Of a stretch of DNA of 64,000 nt, positions 37,011-46,006 are shown one piece after another (position 1 is the first letter of the stretch; every line of letters starts with the position of its first letter). Origin of the DNA: Paracoccus sp. PAMC 22219 (GTDB lineage: Bacteria; Pseudomonadota; Alphaproteobacteria; Rhodobacterales; Rhodobacteraceae); the NCBI RefSeq assembly GCF_000787695.1, contig NZ_BBPH01000001.1:62001-126000 (forward strand). The letters run 5' to 3'. The position numbers and the translations under genes were made by a program. The notes beneath the pieces are model-generated. The model saw only the letters and a list, made by a program, of their open reading frames with translations, made no database searches and was not told where the DNA came from.

Positions 37011-37255
37011 GCCTGCTTTTGACCGCCGCGGCGCCCGTTTGCAAGCGCGCCCCGCCCCGACCCGCCACGGGCGGGTTTCTGCCACGTTTCCAGTGACCTC
37101 CACGAAACAGTGACTTTCCTTTGGCGCGGAACTGCGACAGCTTGCCACGCGTTGACGGCAGATCCCGGAATCGGTTCCACCGACCCGCCGGGGCAGCCAC
37201 GAACGCACCGGGTATGGCACCAAGGCCCGCCCGCGACCCAAGGAAAGGGAGCCCG

Positions 37256-37927
37256 ATGAACCTCCGCAAGACTTCGATCCTGGCCGTTTGTGGCCTGACC
37301 CTGCTGGGCGCCTGCGCGCCCGCGATGACCGATACCGGCACCGGCGCCACCGGCCTCAGCCGCACCCAGCAGGGCGCGCTGGCGGGCGCCGCCGTGGGCG
37401 CGCTGTATGGCGGCACCCGCGACAGCGACAGCAACAACCAGGGCCGTGACGCCGCACGCGCCGCGATCATCGGTGCCGCCGCAGGTGCGGTCGCCGGCAA
37501 CATCCTGGACCGCCAGGCGGCGGCGCTGGAACAGTCGATCAGCAACCCGAACGTGCAGATCATCAACCGCGGCAGCTATCTGCAGGTCATCCTGCCCGAG
37601 GGCATCCTGTTCGCCACCGGATCGGCCGCCGTGTCGGGCGTGGCGCAGAACGACCTCTATGCCGTCGCGCGCAACCTGAACCAGTACCCGAACAGCCGGG
37701 TCGAGGTCGTGGGCCACACCGACAACACCGGCAGCGCCGCCCTGAACCAGGACCTGTCGCAGCGTCGCGCACAATCGGTCGCGGGCATCCTGGCCGCCGC
37801 CGGCGTGGCATCGGGCCGTCTGTCGGCGCTTGGCGCCAGCTTCAACCAGCCGATCGCGTCGAACGACACCGCCGCAGGACGCGCCCAGAACCGCCGGGTC
37901 GAGATCCTGATCCGTCCCACGCAGTAA
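37256..37927 (+). CDS. OmpA-family outer-membrane lipoprotein
   Basis: A 223-residue lipoprotein. Signal peptide with lipobox LLGAC (Cys at about 20). Residues about 40-85 form a glycine-zipper segment (GALAGAAVGALYGG, IIGAAAGAVAGN). The C-terminal OmpA domain, about 105-220, holds the peptidoglycan-binding motif VEVVGHTDNTGSAALNQDLSQRRAQSV (Asp and Arg ligands). It probably tethers the outer membrane to peptidoglycan, like Pal or YiaD. The ribosome site is AAGGAAAGGGAG and a terminator follows. Confidence 0.88.
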   Translation: MNLRKTSILAVCGLTLLGACAPAMTDTGTGATGLSRTQQGALAGAAVGALYGGTRDSDSNNQGRDAARAAIIGAAAGAVAGNILDRQAAALEQSISNPNVQIINRGSYLQVILPEGILFATGSAAVSGVAQNDLYAVARNLNQYPNSRVEVVGHTDNTGSAALNQDLSQRRAQSVAGILAAAGVASGRLSALGASFNQPIASNDTAAGRAQNRRVEILIRPTQ

Positions 37928-37945
37928 TCCTGCCGCATCACGACC

Positions 37946-37973
37946 AGAGGCCGGGCCATCGCCCGGCCTCTTT
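37946..37973 (+). terminator. Rho-independent terminator after the OmpA-family gene
   Basis: AGAGGCCGGGC (37946-37956), 4-nt loop, GCCCGGCCTCT (37961-37971), then TTT. An 11-bp perfect stem. Confidence 0.8.
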
Positions 37974-38026
37974 GCATTGGCGGGGTCCGGTTCTAGGATG
38001 TCCTTCCAGAACCCCGGAATCCCGCC

Positions 38027-38809
38027 ATGTCCGACCCCGACAGCCCCTTCCAGCCCATCGACGCCGCCCGCCTGTCCGACGCGGTCGTGGCCCAGATCGA
38101 GGCCCTGATCCTGCAGGGCGTGCTGCGCCCCGGCGAACGCCTGCCGGGCGAACGCGATCTGGCCGACCGCATGGGCGTCAGCCGCCCGTCCCTGCGCGAG
38201 GCGCTGGCCGCGATGCAGGCCGACGGGTTGCTGGTCACCCGACCCGGCGCGGGCGTGTTCGTGGCCGATGTGCTGGGCAGCGCCTTTTCCCCGGCGCTGG
38301 TGCGGCTGATCGCGCGCCATCCGCAGGCCGCCGACGACTATCTGGCGTTTCGGAAGGACTTGGAGGGGCTGGCCGCCGAACGGGCCGCCCTGGCCGCCGG
38401 AGAGACGGACCTGGCCGTTCTGGACCGTATCGTGCAGGCCATGCGTCACGCCCATGCCAGCCCCGATCCGCAGATCGAGGCCGCGCTGGACGCCGATTTC
38501 CACATGGCCATCGTCGAATCCAGCCACAACCTGATCGCACTGCACCTGATGCGCGCGATGCAGGACCTGCTGCGCCAAGGGATGCTGTTCAACCGCCCCC
38601 GGATCTTTGCCAGCCCGGAGCTGCGCGACCGGCTACTGGACCAGCACATCGCCATCAACGACGCCCTGCAGGCGCGCGACGGCCCTCGTGCCCGCGCGGT
38701 GCTGGAGGATCACCTGGACCTGGTCGCGCGGACCCTGACCGCGCAGCGGCGCGCCGACGATCATGCGGCCGTGGCGCGACTGCGCCTGCAGAACCGCCGC
38801 GCGCCATAG
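38027..38809 (+). CDS. FadR-subfamily GntR transcriptional regulator (FCD domain)
   Basis: A 260-residue regulator. N-terminal GntR winged helix at about 15-85 (LILQGVLRPGERLPGERDLADRMGVSRPSLREAL), then the all-helical FCD domain with metal-binding residues plausible at D in DADFHMAIVESSHN, H in that motif and the histidines in DQHIAINDAL and EDHLDLVAR. Such proteins sense organic acids (PdhR, LldR, GlcC types). There is no adjacent target gene, so the ligand cannot be guessed. It converges on the ATP synthase operon across a shared terminator. Confidence 0.85.
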   Translation: MSDPDSPFQPIDAARLSDAVVAQIEALILQGVLRPGERLPGERDLADRMGVSRPSLREALAAMQADGLLVTRPGAGVFVADVLGSAFSPALVRLIARHPQAADDYLAFRKDLEGLAAERAALAAGETDLAVLDRIVQAMRHAHASPDPQIEAALDADFHMAIVESSHNLIALHLMRAMQDLLRQGMLFNRPRIFASPELRDRLLDQHIAINDALQARDGPRARAVLEDHLDLVARTLTAQRRADDHAAVARLRLQNRRAP

Positions 38810-38811
38810 AA

Positions 38812-38838
38812 AAAGGGCCCCCAAAGGGGCCCTTTCGA
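38812..38838 (-). terminator. Terminator of the F0 ATP synthase operon
   Basis: AAAGGGCCCC (38812-38821) and GGGGCCCTTT (38826-38835) with a 4-nt loop. On the minus strand it is followed by a T-rich tail (TTTTTCT), ending the atp transcript; it can also serve the converging GntR gene. Confidence 0.85.
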
Positions 38839-38855
38839 TCACTGTCCGTCAAGGA

Positions 38856-39419
38856 TCAGTTCAGGCGACGCGCCACGTCTTCGATGGCATCGTCGATCCC
38901 GGCCGAACGCTGTCCGGCGCGCACCTGGCCTGCCAGGATCTCTCCGGCGGCGGCGATGGATGCGGCAACGGCACGGTCACGGACCGCACGCACCGCGTCG
39001 CTCTCGGCGCTGGCGATCTGGTCCTGGGCCGCCTGCAGGCGACGGTCGATGGAGCGGGCCAGATCCTCGCGCGCCTTGGCGGCTTGGGCTTCGGCCTCGC
39101 GCTTGGCATTGGCGACGATCTGGTCGGCCTGCGTCTTGACCTCGCGCGAGCGACGCTCGTAGCTGGCATAGATCTCCTGCGCTTCCTCGCGCAGGCGACG
39201 GGCCTCGTCCAGGTCGTTGCGGATGCCTTCGGCGCGCTTGTCCAGCAGGCCGCCGATCAGGCCCGGGACCTTGAAGTAGACCAGCACCCCGATGAAGCCC
39301 AGAAAGGACAGCAGCACGATGAAGTCGGTGTTGCGCAGCGAGAAGAAACCGTAATCCCCCGATGCGGCCATGGCGGGTCCGGCGCTGAGCAGGATCAGCG
39401 TTGCGATCATGCGGTTCAT
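38856..39419 (-). CDS. atpF: ATP synthase F0 subunit b
   Basis: A 187-residue peripheral-stalk subunit. A short leader ending in AMAA is followed by one transmembrane segment (about 28-50, [20 protein letters not shown]), then a long charged coiled coil (about 55-160) that reaches up to F1. It is the last gene of the F0 operon and overlaps the b' gene by 4 nt, the photosynthetic/alphaproteobacterial arrangement with two different b subunits. Confidence 0.92.
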   Translation of the reverse strand: MNRMIATLILLSAGPAMAASGDYGFFSLRNTDFIVLLSFLGFIGVLVYFKVPGLIGGLLDKRAEGIRNDLDEARRLREEAQEIYASYERRSREVKTQADQIVANAKREAEAQAAKAREDLARSIDRRLQAAQDQIASAESDAVRAVRDRAVAASIAAAGEILAGQVRAGQRSAGIDDAIEDVARRLN

Positions 39420-40051
39420 TGCACGGCCCCTTTCATGCGCCCGTCCAGGGCTGCGGCCACGGTGGCGTCGTCGGCTTGGCCGCCAAAGGTGCGGACCAGC
39501 TCGGCGGTGACATCCTGTGCCACCTCGCGTGCGCTGACATCGGCGGATGCGCGGACGTCGCGGATGCGCGCCTCGGATTCGGCTGTGCGGGCAGAGATTT
39601 CGGCATCGGCCCTGGCGATCGCCTGGTCCAGCTGCGCCTGGATGTCGGCGCGGTTCCGGGCGACGATGGCCTGTGCCTCGGTGCGGGCATCGGCCAGCGC
39701 CTTGTCATAGGCAGCCTCGGCCTCGCGGGCCTTCAGCTTGAATTCTTCGGCGGCCATCAGATCGCCGGTGACGGCACCCTGACGGTCGGACAGAACGGCC
39801 GCGATCCGCGGCAGGGCCACGCGCGACAGGACCAGATACAGGACCACCAGCGTGACGACCAGCCAGAAGATCTGGTTGCCGAACGTGGCGATATCCAGCT
39901 GCGGCAGGCCCGCAGATTCGGCGGCGTGACCGGCTGCATCGACCCCGTGGGTCGCGGCATCCGCGCCGTGGGTCGCCGCATCGTCGATGACGATCGCGCC
40001 CTCAGTGGTTTCGACCGCGGTGGTGGCGGCCTCTTGCAACAGGCTGAACAT
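39416..40051 (-). CDS. atpG: ATP synthase F0 subunit b'
   Basis: The second stator subunit, 211 residues. It starts with a lineage-specific extension rich in Ala, His and Gly (residues 1-47), then one membrane helix (about 57-80, [21 protein letters not shown]) and a coiled coil ([21 protein letters not shown] onwards). The b' gene is normally upstream of b in alphaproteobacteria, as here. The symbol varies between annotations (atpG, atpX or atpF2). A stem-loop lies between it and atpE. Confidence 0.9.
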   Translation of the reverse strand: MFSLLQEAATTAVETTEGAIVIDDAATHGADAATHGVDAAGHAAESAGLPQLDIATFGNQIFWLVVTLVVLYLVLSRVALPRIAAVLSDRQGAVTGDLMAAEEFKLKAREAEAAYDKALADARTEAQAIVARNRADIQAQLDQAIARADAEISARTAESEARIRDVRASADVSAREVAQDVTAELVRTFGGQADDATVAAALDGRMKGAVQ

Positions 40052-40081
40052 ATCCTACCCCATGGCCTTGGAACGAACGAA

Positions 40082-40106
40082 GGGGCGGGGGACAGGCCCC
40101 CACCCC
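40082..40106 (-). terminator. Intercistronic hairpin downstream of atpE
   Basis: On the minus-strand RNA a 10-bp stem, GGGGUGGGGG with CCCCCGCCCC (one G-U pair), closes a 5-nt loop 20 nt past the atpE stop and before the b' gene. No T-run follows. It could protect or partly terminate the atpE message, helping the cell make many c subunits per complex. Confidence 0.6.
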
Positions 40107-40126
40107 GCCGCAAGGATGGCCGTGGA

Positions 40127-40363
40127 TCAGACCGCGAACATCAGCAGAAGCGCGACGAGGAACGAGAAGATCCCCAGTGCTTCGGCGAATGCCATGCCGA
40201 TGAACAGCGTGGCGGTCTGGCCTGCAGCGGCCGACGGGTTGCGCAGGGCGCCGGCCAGGAAGTTGCCGGCAACGTTGCCCACACCCAGAGCAGCCATGCC
40301 CATGCCGAATGCGGTCAGGCCGACGCCGATGTACTGGCCCAGTTCTCCGATATTGCCTTCCAT
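40127..40363 (-). CDS. atpE: ATP synthase F0 subunit c
   Basis: A 78-residue hairpin of two membrane helices that forms the proton-driven rotor ring. The first helix contains the glycine-rich [16 protein letters not shown], the loop carries RNPSAA, and the second helix has the proton-binding glutamate in [11 protein letters not shown]. It lies between atpB and the b' gene, with a stable hairpin downstream. Confidence 0.97.
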   Translation of the reverse strand: MEGNIGELGQYIGVGLTAFGMGMAALGVGNVAGNFLAGALRNPSAAAGQTATLFIGMAFAEALGIFSFLVALLLMFAV

Positions 40364-40451
40364 GGTATTTCTCCTTGCGGTTGGAAGTTGGTCGATCTTG
40401 GTGGATGCGGACCCGGAACGGGACCGCGCAGGGGCTGCGAGGACCGTCGCG

Positions 40452-41201
40452 TCAGTGCGACGGGTGCAGCGCGTCCTTGAGGTAAACGCAGGTCAGGATG
40501 GTGAACACATAGGCCTGGACGATGGCGACAAGCACCTCGAAGGCGTACATCCCGATGACTGCGATAATGGCGATGGGGGCGACGGCGGCGATGGCCGCGA
40601 AGCCTGCGAAGACCTTGATGACGGCGTGGCCGGCGATCATGTTGCCCGCAAGACGAATGGACAGCGACAGCGGACGCACGAAGTAGCTGATGACCTCGAT
40701 CACGGCCAGCACCGGACGCACGGCCAGCGGAGCCGAGCGGACCCAGAACAGGTCCAGGAAGTGCAGGCCGTTCTTGGCGAAGCCGATGATCGTCACGCCG
40801 AAGAACACCGCCAGCGCCAATACGCCGGTTACGGCGATATGCGAGGTCGTGGTGAAGGCCAGCGGCAGCAGGCCCAGCAGGTTCGCGAAGACCACGAACA
40901 TGAACAGCGTCAGGATGTAGGGGAAGTACCGCAGGCCATCCTTGCCGGCGATGTCCTCGATCATCTTGTGGACCAGGCCGTATGCCATCTCGGCGATGGA
41001 CTGGGCGCGGTTCGGCACGATGGCGCGGCCACGGGTGCCCAGCACCAACAGCGCGATAGATGCCAGCGCGGTCAGCGCCAGCCACAGCGTCACGTTGGTC
41101 GGCGTGTACCACGCCACGGGCCCGTTACCGAACAGCGGCGAGACCACGAACTGGTCCATCGGGTGGAATTCAAGGCCGCCGCCAGTTGCTTCCGTCGCCA
41201 C
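40452..41201 (-). CDS. atpB: ATP synthase F0 subunit a
   Basis: A 249-residue membrane subunit forming the proton half-channels. The essential arginine is visible in [13 protein letters not shown], and the C-terminal helix in [22 protein letters not shown]. The N-terminus FHPMDQFVV is typical of alphaproteobacteria. The start is 2 nt after the atpI stop. The 88 bp to atpE hold no gene. Confidence 0.96.
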   Translation of the reverse strand: MATEATGGGLEFHPMDQFVVSPLFGNGPVAWYTPTNVTLWLALTALASIALLVLGTRGRAIVPNRAQSIAEMAYGLVHKMIEDIAGKDGLRYFPYILTLFMFVVFANLLGLLPLAFTTTSHIAVTGVLALAVFFGVTIIGFAKNGLHFLDLFWVRSAPLAVRPVLAVIEVISYFVRPLSLSIRLAGNMIAGHAVIKVFAGFAAIAAVAPIAIIAVIGMYAFEVLVAIVQAYVFTILTCVYLKDALHPSH

Positions 41202-41203
41202 GA

Positions 41204-41550
41204 TCAGTCCCTTTCGTCACGTTCCGACGGATCGCCGGATTTCCTGTCAAGCTCGGACGCGGTGCGCATCATAGATTTGACGCCAGCCGCAAGGCCGAGG
41301 AAGATGAACAGAACCATCAGGAAGGGCTTTGTGCCCATCAGATAGTCCAGTCCGTAACCGACCACGAAACCCAGCCCAAGGCCGGTCACAAGCTCGATCA
41401 CCATGCGCCAGGCGAGATTCGCCTGTTCGTACTTTCCCATCGGGCCGGGGCCTTCGGGTTTTGGCGTCAGGGCTGCCAGCTTGGCCTCCAGCGCGCGCAG
41501 CCGGTCGCATCCGCCGCCCTGTCCGCATCGCCCTGGGGTTTTTCGGCCAT
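41204..41550 (-). CDS. atpI: ATP synthase protein I (AtpI), probably frameshifted at the N-terminus
   Basis: A small membrane protein that aids c-ring assembly and Mg uptake into the F0 operon product. Two hydrophobic segments follow [19 protein letters not shown], including [20 protein letters not shown]. Reading from ATG 41548-41550 gives [14 protein letters not shown], a natural charged AtpI start, but this lies in a different frame from [18 protein letters not shown] onwards. One base lost at about 41503-41512 joins them (span 3n+2). The alternative, a GTG start at 41555-41557, keeps one frame but gives an odd Cys/Gly-rich leader. Confidence 0.8.
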
Positions 41551-41739
41551 CTGTCACGCCCCCGACGTCGTTGGCCGCTGTCTAGGGGCAGACGCCCCCC
41601 AAGTCAAGCAACTGGCCCCTGCCCGCAACGCGTTGATCCACATGACATTTTCTGTACGACGGCGATCTTGCATTCCCGGCGCCGCCGCGCCATCATTCAA
41701 CCGCCCGGTTGACCATCGCCCCCCGCAGAAAGCCCCGCC

Positions 41740-42096
41740 ATGACCCCGCCCACCCCGCCGGACCGGCTGGACCTGATCTTTGCGGCCCTGTCGGACCCGA
41801 CGCGGCGTCGGGTGTTGTCGATGCTGCTGGAGGATGACATGGCGGTCAGCGACGTCGCCGATCCGTTCCAGGTCAGCCTTGCCGCCATCTCCAAGCATCT
41901 GGCGGTGCTTGCAGCCGCCGGCCTGATCCGGCAGGAGAGGCGCGGCCGGATCACCTGGTGCAAGCTTGACCCGGACGGGATGCGGACGGCCTCGGTCTGG
42001 ATGCAGGGGTTCGGGCAGTTCGACCCGGTGGACCTGGACGATTTCGAACGCTTTCTGGATGTACAGCTGAGGGATGACGATGACCAAGACGCCTGA
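41740..42096 (+). CDS. ArsR-family transcriptional regulator
   Basis: A 118-residue winged-helix repressor: FAALSDPTRRRVLSMLLEDD, then VSLAAISKHLAVLAAAGLIRQERRGR is the recognition helix and wing. No metal-binding cysteine pair (ELCVC type) is seen, so it is one of the non-metal ArsR proteins. It overlaps the start of psuK by about 17-23 nt, which ties it to pseudouridine breakdown; it may sense an intermediate of that path. That role is inferred. Confidence 0.85.
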   Translation: MTPPTPPDRLDLIFAALSDPTRRRVLSMLLEDDMAVSDVADPFQVSLAAISKHLAVLAAAGLIRQERRGRITWCKLDPDGMRTASVWMQGFGQFDPVDLDDFERFLDVQLRDDDDQDA

Positions 42097-42958
42097 CGTG
42101 CTGTGCATCGGCGCGATGCTGTGGGACGTGATCGGCCGCGCGCCGCGCCGCATGGCGCCGGGCGCCGACGTGCCGGGCCGCATCCGCCACCTGCCGGGGG
42201 GCGTGGCGCTGAACGTGGCGGTCGCGCTGGCGCGGTGGGGCATGACGCCGTCGGTCCTGTCCGCCGTGGGCCGCGATTCCGAGGGCGAGGGCCTGATCGC
42301 CGAGGCGCAGCGCCTTGGCGTGATGACCGAGCACCTGACGCGCGACGCGGGCCTGCCCACCGACTGCTATATGGCGATCGAGGACAGCGAGGGGCTGATC
42401 GCCGCCGTGGCCGACGCACTCAGCCTGGAGCTGGCCGGCGCCGCGATCCTGGCGCCGCTGGACGCCCTGCCCGCCTGGACCGGCCCGGTCGTCCTGGACG
42501 GGAACCTGACCGAGGAGCTGCTGGCCGCCATCGCCCGCGACCCGCGCCTGATGCGCGCCGACCTGCGCGTGGTGCCCGCCAGCCCCGGCAAGGCCGAACG
42601 CCTTGAGCCGCTGATCGCCGCGCGGCGCGGCTGTTTTTATCTGAACCGGCTTGAGGCCGAGATCCTGGCCGGACGCGCCTGCGCCAACGCGGCCTTGGCC
42701 GCCGAGGCCGTCGTTGCGCGCGGCGCGGCCCGCGTTCTGGTCACCGACGGCCCGAACCCCGCGGCCGAGGCGATCGCCGGCGGCCCCACCCTGACCCATC
42801 AGCCCCCCACCGTCACCGTGGAACGCGTGACCGGGGCGGGCGACTGCTTTCTGGCGGCCCACCTAGCCGCCGAACTCAAGGAAATGCCGCGCGACGCGGC
42901 GCTGCGGCAGGCCGTCAGGGCCTCGGCCGCGCATGTCTCCGGAAAGGACGTCCCGTGA
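42080..42958 (+). CDS. psuK: Pseudouridine kinase (PfkB family)
   Basis: A 292-residue PfkB kinase that phosphorylates pseudouridine for PsuG. N-terminal CIGAMLWDVIGRAP and PGGVALNVAVALARWG bind the nucleoside; the C-terminal VERVTGAGDCFLAAHLA carries the GAGD catalytic motif. Pairing with psuG makes the function firm. The ATG at 42080 has better spacing from GAGGG than ATG at 42074. Its stop overlaps the GTG start of psuG (GTGA). Confidence 0.88.
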   Translation: MTKTPDVLCIGAMLWDVIGRAPRRMAPGADVPGRIRHLPGGVALNVAVALARWGMTPSVLSAVGRDSEGEGLIAEAQRLGVMTEHLTRDAGLPTDCYMAIEDSEGLIAAVADALSLELAGAAILAPLDALPAWTGPVVLDGNLTEELLAAIARDPRLMRADLRVVPASPGKAERLEPLIAARRGCFYLNRLEAEILAGRACANAALAAEAVVARGAARVLVTDGPNPAAEAIAGGPTLTHQPPTVTVERVTGAGDCFLAAHLAAELKEMPRDAALRQAVRASAAHVSGKDVP

Positions 42959-43871
42959 CCCATACTGCCCCCCTCACCTTCGCCCCCGAGGTTCGCGACG
43001 CGCTGGATCGCGGCCTGCCCGTGGTGGCGCTGGAATCGACCATCATCACCCACGGCATGCCCTGGCCCCAGAACCTGGAGATGGCCGAGAAGGTCGAGGC
43101 CACCATCCGCGAGGGCGGCGCGGTCCCCGCGACCATCGCCGTCATGGGCGGCCAGATCCATATCGGCCTGACGCCCGAGGCGCTGCGCGCCCTGGCCCAG
43201 ACCCCGCCCGCCGAGGCCATGAAGCTGAGCCGCGCCGATCTGGCGGTCTGCATCGCGAACGGTCGCACCGGCGCCACCACGGTGGCGGCCACGATGATCT
43301 GCGCGCAGCTGGCGGGCATCAAGGTGTTCGCCACCGGCGGCATCGGCGGCGTCCATCGCGGGGCCGAGGACAGTTTCGACATCTCGGCCGACCTGCAGGA
43401 GCTGGCGCAGACCGCCGTGACGGTCGTGGCCGCAGGTGCCAAGGCGATCCTGGACCTGCCCAAGACCTGGGAGGTGCTGGAGACCCTGGGCGTGCCGGTC
43501 ATCGCCTATGGCCAGGACGAGCTGCCGGCCTTCTGGTCGCGCGCCTCGGGCATCAAGGCGCCGCTGCGCATGAACACGCCCCAAGAGATCGCCGCCGCCG
43601 CCGCCATGCGCGCGGCCCTGGGCCTGAAGGGCGGCCAGCTGGTCGCGAACCCGATCCCGGAGGCGCCGAGATCCCGCAGGACCAGATCATGCCCGTGATC
43701 GAACAGGCCCTGTCCGAGGCCGCGACCCAAGGCATCGCCGCAAAGGCGGTGACGCCCTTCCTGCTGGGCCGCATCTTCGAGCTGACCGAGGGACGGTCGC
43801 TGGACAGCAACATCGAACTGGTTCTGAACAACGCCCGCCTGGCCGCGCGGATCGCCGCCGCGATGGCCTAG
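42955..43871 (+). pseudogene. psuG: Pseudouridine-5'-phosphate glycosidase, frameshifted near the C-terminus
   Basis: PsuG cleaves the C-C bond of pseudouridine-5'-phosphate to uracil and ribose-5-phosphate. In frame one: VALESTIITHGMPWP, RADLAVCIANGRTGATTVAATM and FATGGIGGVHRGAEDSFDISADL, all conserved. After PIPEA the frame changes; IPQDQIMPVIEQAL, AVTPFLLGRIFELTEGRSL and NIELVLNNARLAARIA continue the family C-terminus in the next frame. One G missing at about 43663-43667 restores about 305 residues; the span is 3n+2. Only the C-terminal fifth is affected. Confidence 0.9.
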
Positions 43872-44950
43872 GGGACGCGCTGCGACGGGAACAGGGCCGC
43901 CAGATCAAAGCTGTCGGCCTTGTTCAGCTTGTCCGCGTGATCGGCCAGGAAACTGTCCGCGGCCGATTGCCCGGCCTCTTTCATCGCGGCCAGAAGGCCG
44001 GGGCGCGGCATCATCTTGGAGCGCGCCGACAGGTCGGTCATCAGCTTGTCGTCGTCGATCAGGTGGATCAGCACGTTCTTCATCGCGTCCGGGTCCATCT
44101 TGCCCTGCGCGAACAGGCGCTTGACGAAATTGATCGCGCGCAGCTGGTTCATCAGGCTGCTGTTGAAGCTGACCTCGTTCACGCGGTCCGATATCTCGAC
44201 GGGGGTGCGGGGCAGCACCTCGCGCATCAGCGGGTTGATCGCCACGATCAGGATGTCGCGCGGCAGGCTGGGGCGGTACAGCGGGAACAGCGCCGGGTTG
44301 CCCGCATAGCCGCCGTCCCAATAGGCCTCGATCCGGCCCGTGTCCGGGTCGTGGATCTCGACCGCACGGAACAGCGTCGGCAGGCAGGCCGAAGCCATCA
44401 CCGCATCCGCCGTCGCCTGCCCTCCGGTGAACACCTTGATGCGGCCCGTGCGCACGTTCGTCGCCGCGACATACAGGTCGGGCCCGCGATCAACGGTGAA
44501 ATCGGCCCAAGGCAGATCGCGCAGCAGCGATTCCAGCGGGTTGACGTAGAACGGCCCGTAATCATAGGGGCTGAACAGCCGCGTCAGGTTGTCCATCCAG
44601 GCGGCGGGCGACACCATCTCGGTCCAGCGCTGCATGCCGCGGGACATGGGCATCACCGATTGCGTCCAGCGCACCACGCGGTTGTCGCTTTTCGATCCGA
44701 CCTGCGACCACAGCGCATCCAGGTTCTTGCGCGCGGCGCGCCGCCCCGCCAGACCCTTGCCGGCCGCCAACCCCGCCTTGAGCGCCGCCCCGTTCAGCGC
44801 CCCGGCCGATGTCCCACTGATCGCCGAAAATTCCAGCCATTCCTCGTCCAGCAGCCGGTCAAGAACGCCCCAGGTAAAGGCGCCATGCGCGCCGCCGCCC
44901 TGCAGGGCCAGGTTGATGCGTTTGGTCTCCAAGGCGCGCGTCCTTTCCAT
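43868..44950 (-). CDS. Patatin-like phospholipase
   Basis: A 360-residue serine acyl hydrolase. The oxyanion loop ALQGGGAHGAFTWG, the nucleophile GTSAGALNG (Ser of GxSxG) and the catalytic Asp in YWDGGYAGNPAL are all present, so it should be active. No signal peptide. Bacterial patatins of this kind act on phospholipids or polyhydroxyalkanoate granules; the substrate is not determined. Its stop overlaps the convergent psuG stop at 43868-43871. Two dyads overlie its start. Confidence 0.85.
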   Translation of the reverse strand: MERTRALETKRINLALQGGGAHGAFTWGVLDRLLDEEWLEFSAISGTSAGALNGAALKAGLAAGKGLAGRRAARKNLDALWSQVGSKSDNRVVRWTQSVMPMSRGMQRWTEMVSPAAWMDNLTRLFSPYDYGPFYVNPLESLLRDLPWADFTVDRGPDLYVAATNVRTGRIKVFTGGQATADAVMASACLPTLFRAVEIHDPDTGRIEAYWDGGYAGNPALFPLYRPSLPRDILIVAINPLMREVLPRTPVEISDRVNEVSFNSSLMNQLRAINFVKRLFAQGKMDPDAMKNVLIHLIDDDKLMTDLSARSKMMPRPGLLAAMKEAGQSAADSFLADHADKLNKADSFDLAALFPSQRVP

Positions 44951-44968
44951 GATGCAGTCGCAGCATCA
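44950..44968. promoter_or_regulatory. TGATGC-N7-GCATCA dyad at the patatin gene start
   Basis: A perfect 6-bp inverted repeat over 19 bp that touches the ATG of the patatin gene. A related GATGC-N9-GCATC dyad lies at 45003-45021, with centres 53 bp apart (about five helical turns). The pair suggests a repressor binding across the promoter; the protein is unknown. Confidence 0.4.
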
Positions 44969-45002
44969 TACAAAGGTCCGAAATCGTGGCAAGTTCCGCG
45001 CC

Positions 45003-45021
45003 GATGCTGCACTGCGGCATC
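45003..45021. promoter_or_regulatory. GATGC-N9-GCATC dyad upstream of the patatin gene
   Basis: Companion of the dyad at 44950-44968. It overlaps the last codon and stop of the aldo/keto reductase gene. Confidence 0.35.
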
Positions 45022-46006
45022 AGGCCCAGGTTTCGGGCCCCTGCGCCATGGCGGCACCATAGCGCGCGCCATGCGCCCATCCGGCGGGCAGCAGCGCATC
45101 AATCTGGGCCAACTGATCGCCGGTCAGGGACAGGCCCGCGCCGCGCTCAATCTGGCGCCAGTGGTCCACGCTGCGCGATCCCGGCAGCGCGATGACATGT
45201 GGCGCGCGGGACAGCACCCAGGCAATCGCCATGGCCGCAGGGCTTTCGCCCTGATCGCGCGCCCAGTCCGCGAATGCCTGCAACCGCGGCAGGTTGCGCG
45301 CCCAGTTGTCCGGGTGAAACCGCGGCATGCCCGCGCGCAGATCGCCCGGCGCAAAGCCTGCCGGGTCGGGCGGCACATCGCCAAACACCCCCCGCCCGAC
45401 CGGAGAGAACGCCACCAGCGCCGCCCCGTGGCGCGCGCAGGCATCGACCATGCCCAGCTCGACCTGACGCGACCACAGCGAATATTCCGACTGCACGGCG
45501 GCCACCGGACCGATGGCACAGGCGCGGTCCAGCGTGGATGGCGCCACTTCGGACAGGCCGATGGCGCCGATCTTGCCCTCCGCCTGCAGGCGCATCAGCG
45601 CTCCCATCGCCTCCTCTACGGGACGACCTGCCTGGCGGCGGTGCAGATAGTACAGGTCGATCCGCTCGACCCCCATGCGGCGCAGCGACCGGTCCAGCGC
45701 GGCGCGCAGATAGGCGGGCGAATTGTCAAAGGGGTGGTCCGGGTCGCGGGTGATGCCCGCCTTGCTGGCGATGGTCACGCGACCCCTGTGGCGCGCCAGA
45801 ACCGGGGCCAGCATCTCCTCGGCCCCGCCCGCGCCATAGACGTCGGACGTGTCGATATGATCGATCCCCATCTCGACGCAGGCGTCGATCACGCGCTGGC
45901 TGTCGGCCGCATCCGCCGCGCCATAGGTGCCCTGAAAGTTCATCGTCCCCAGGGCCACGGACCCCACCAGGGGACCGCCCTGCCCCAACTGGCGACGCGG
46001 GATCAC
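45020..46006 (-). CDS. Aldo/keto reductase
   Basis: A 328-residue NADPH-dependent reductase with the AKR barrel. The catalytic tetrad is visible: Asp and Tyr in [11 protein letters not shown], Lys in VTIASKAG, and the usual His position in [16 protein letters not shown] and [12 protein letters not shown] bind the cofactor. The carbonyl substrate is unknown. The start overlaps the prfB stop by 4 nt, so the gene is probably read through from prfB. Confidence 0.88.
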   Translation of the reverse strand: MIPRRQLGQGGPLVGSVALGTMNFQGTYGAADAADSQRVIDACVEMGIDHIDTSDVYGAGGAEEMLAPVLARHRGRVTIASKAGITRDPDHPFDNSPAYLRAALDRSLRRMGVERIDLYYLHRRQAGRPVEEAMGALMRLQAEGKIGAIGLSEVAPSTLDRACAIGPVAAVQSEYSLWSRQVELGMVDACARHGAALVAFSPVGRGVFGDVPPDPAGFAPGDLRAGMPRFHPDNWARNLPRLQAFADWARDQGESPAAMAIAWVLSRAPHVIALPGSRSVDHWRQIERGAGLSLTGDQLAQIDALLPAGWAHGARYGAAMAQGPETWA

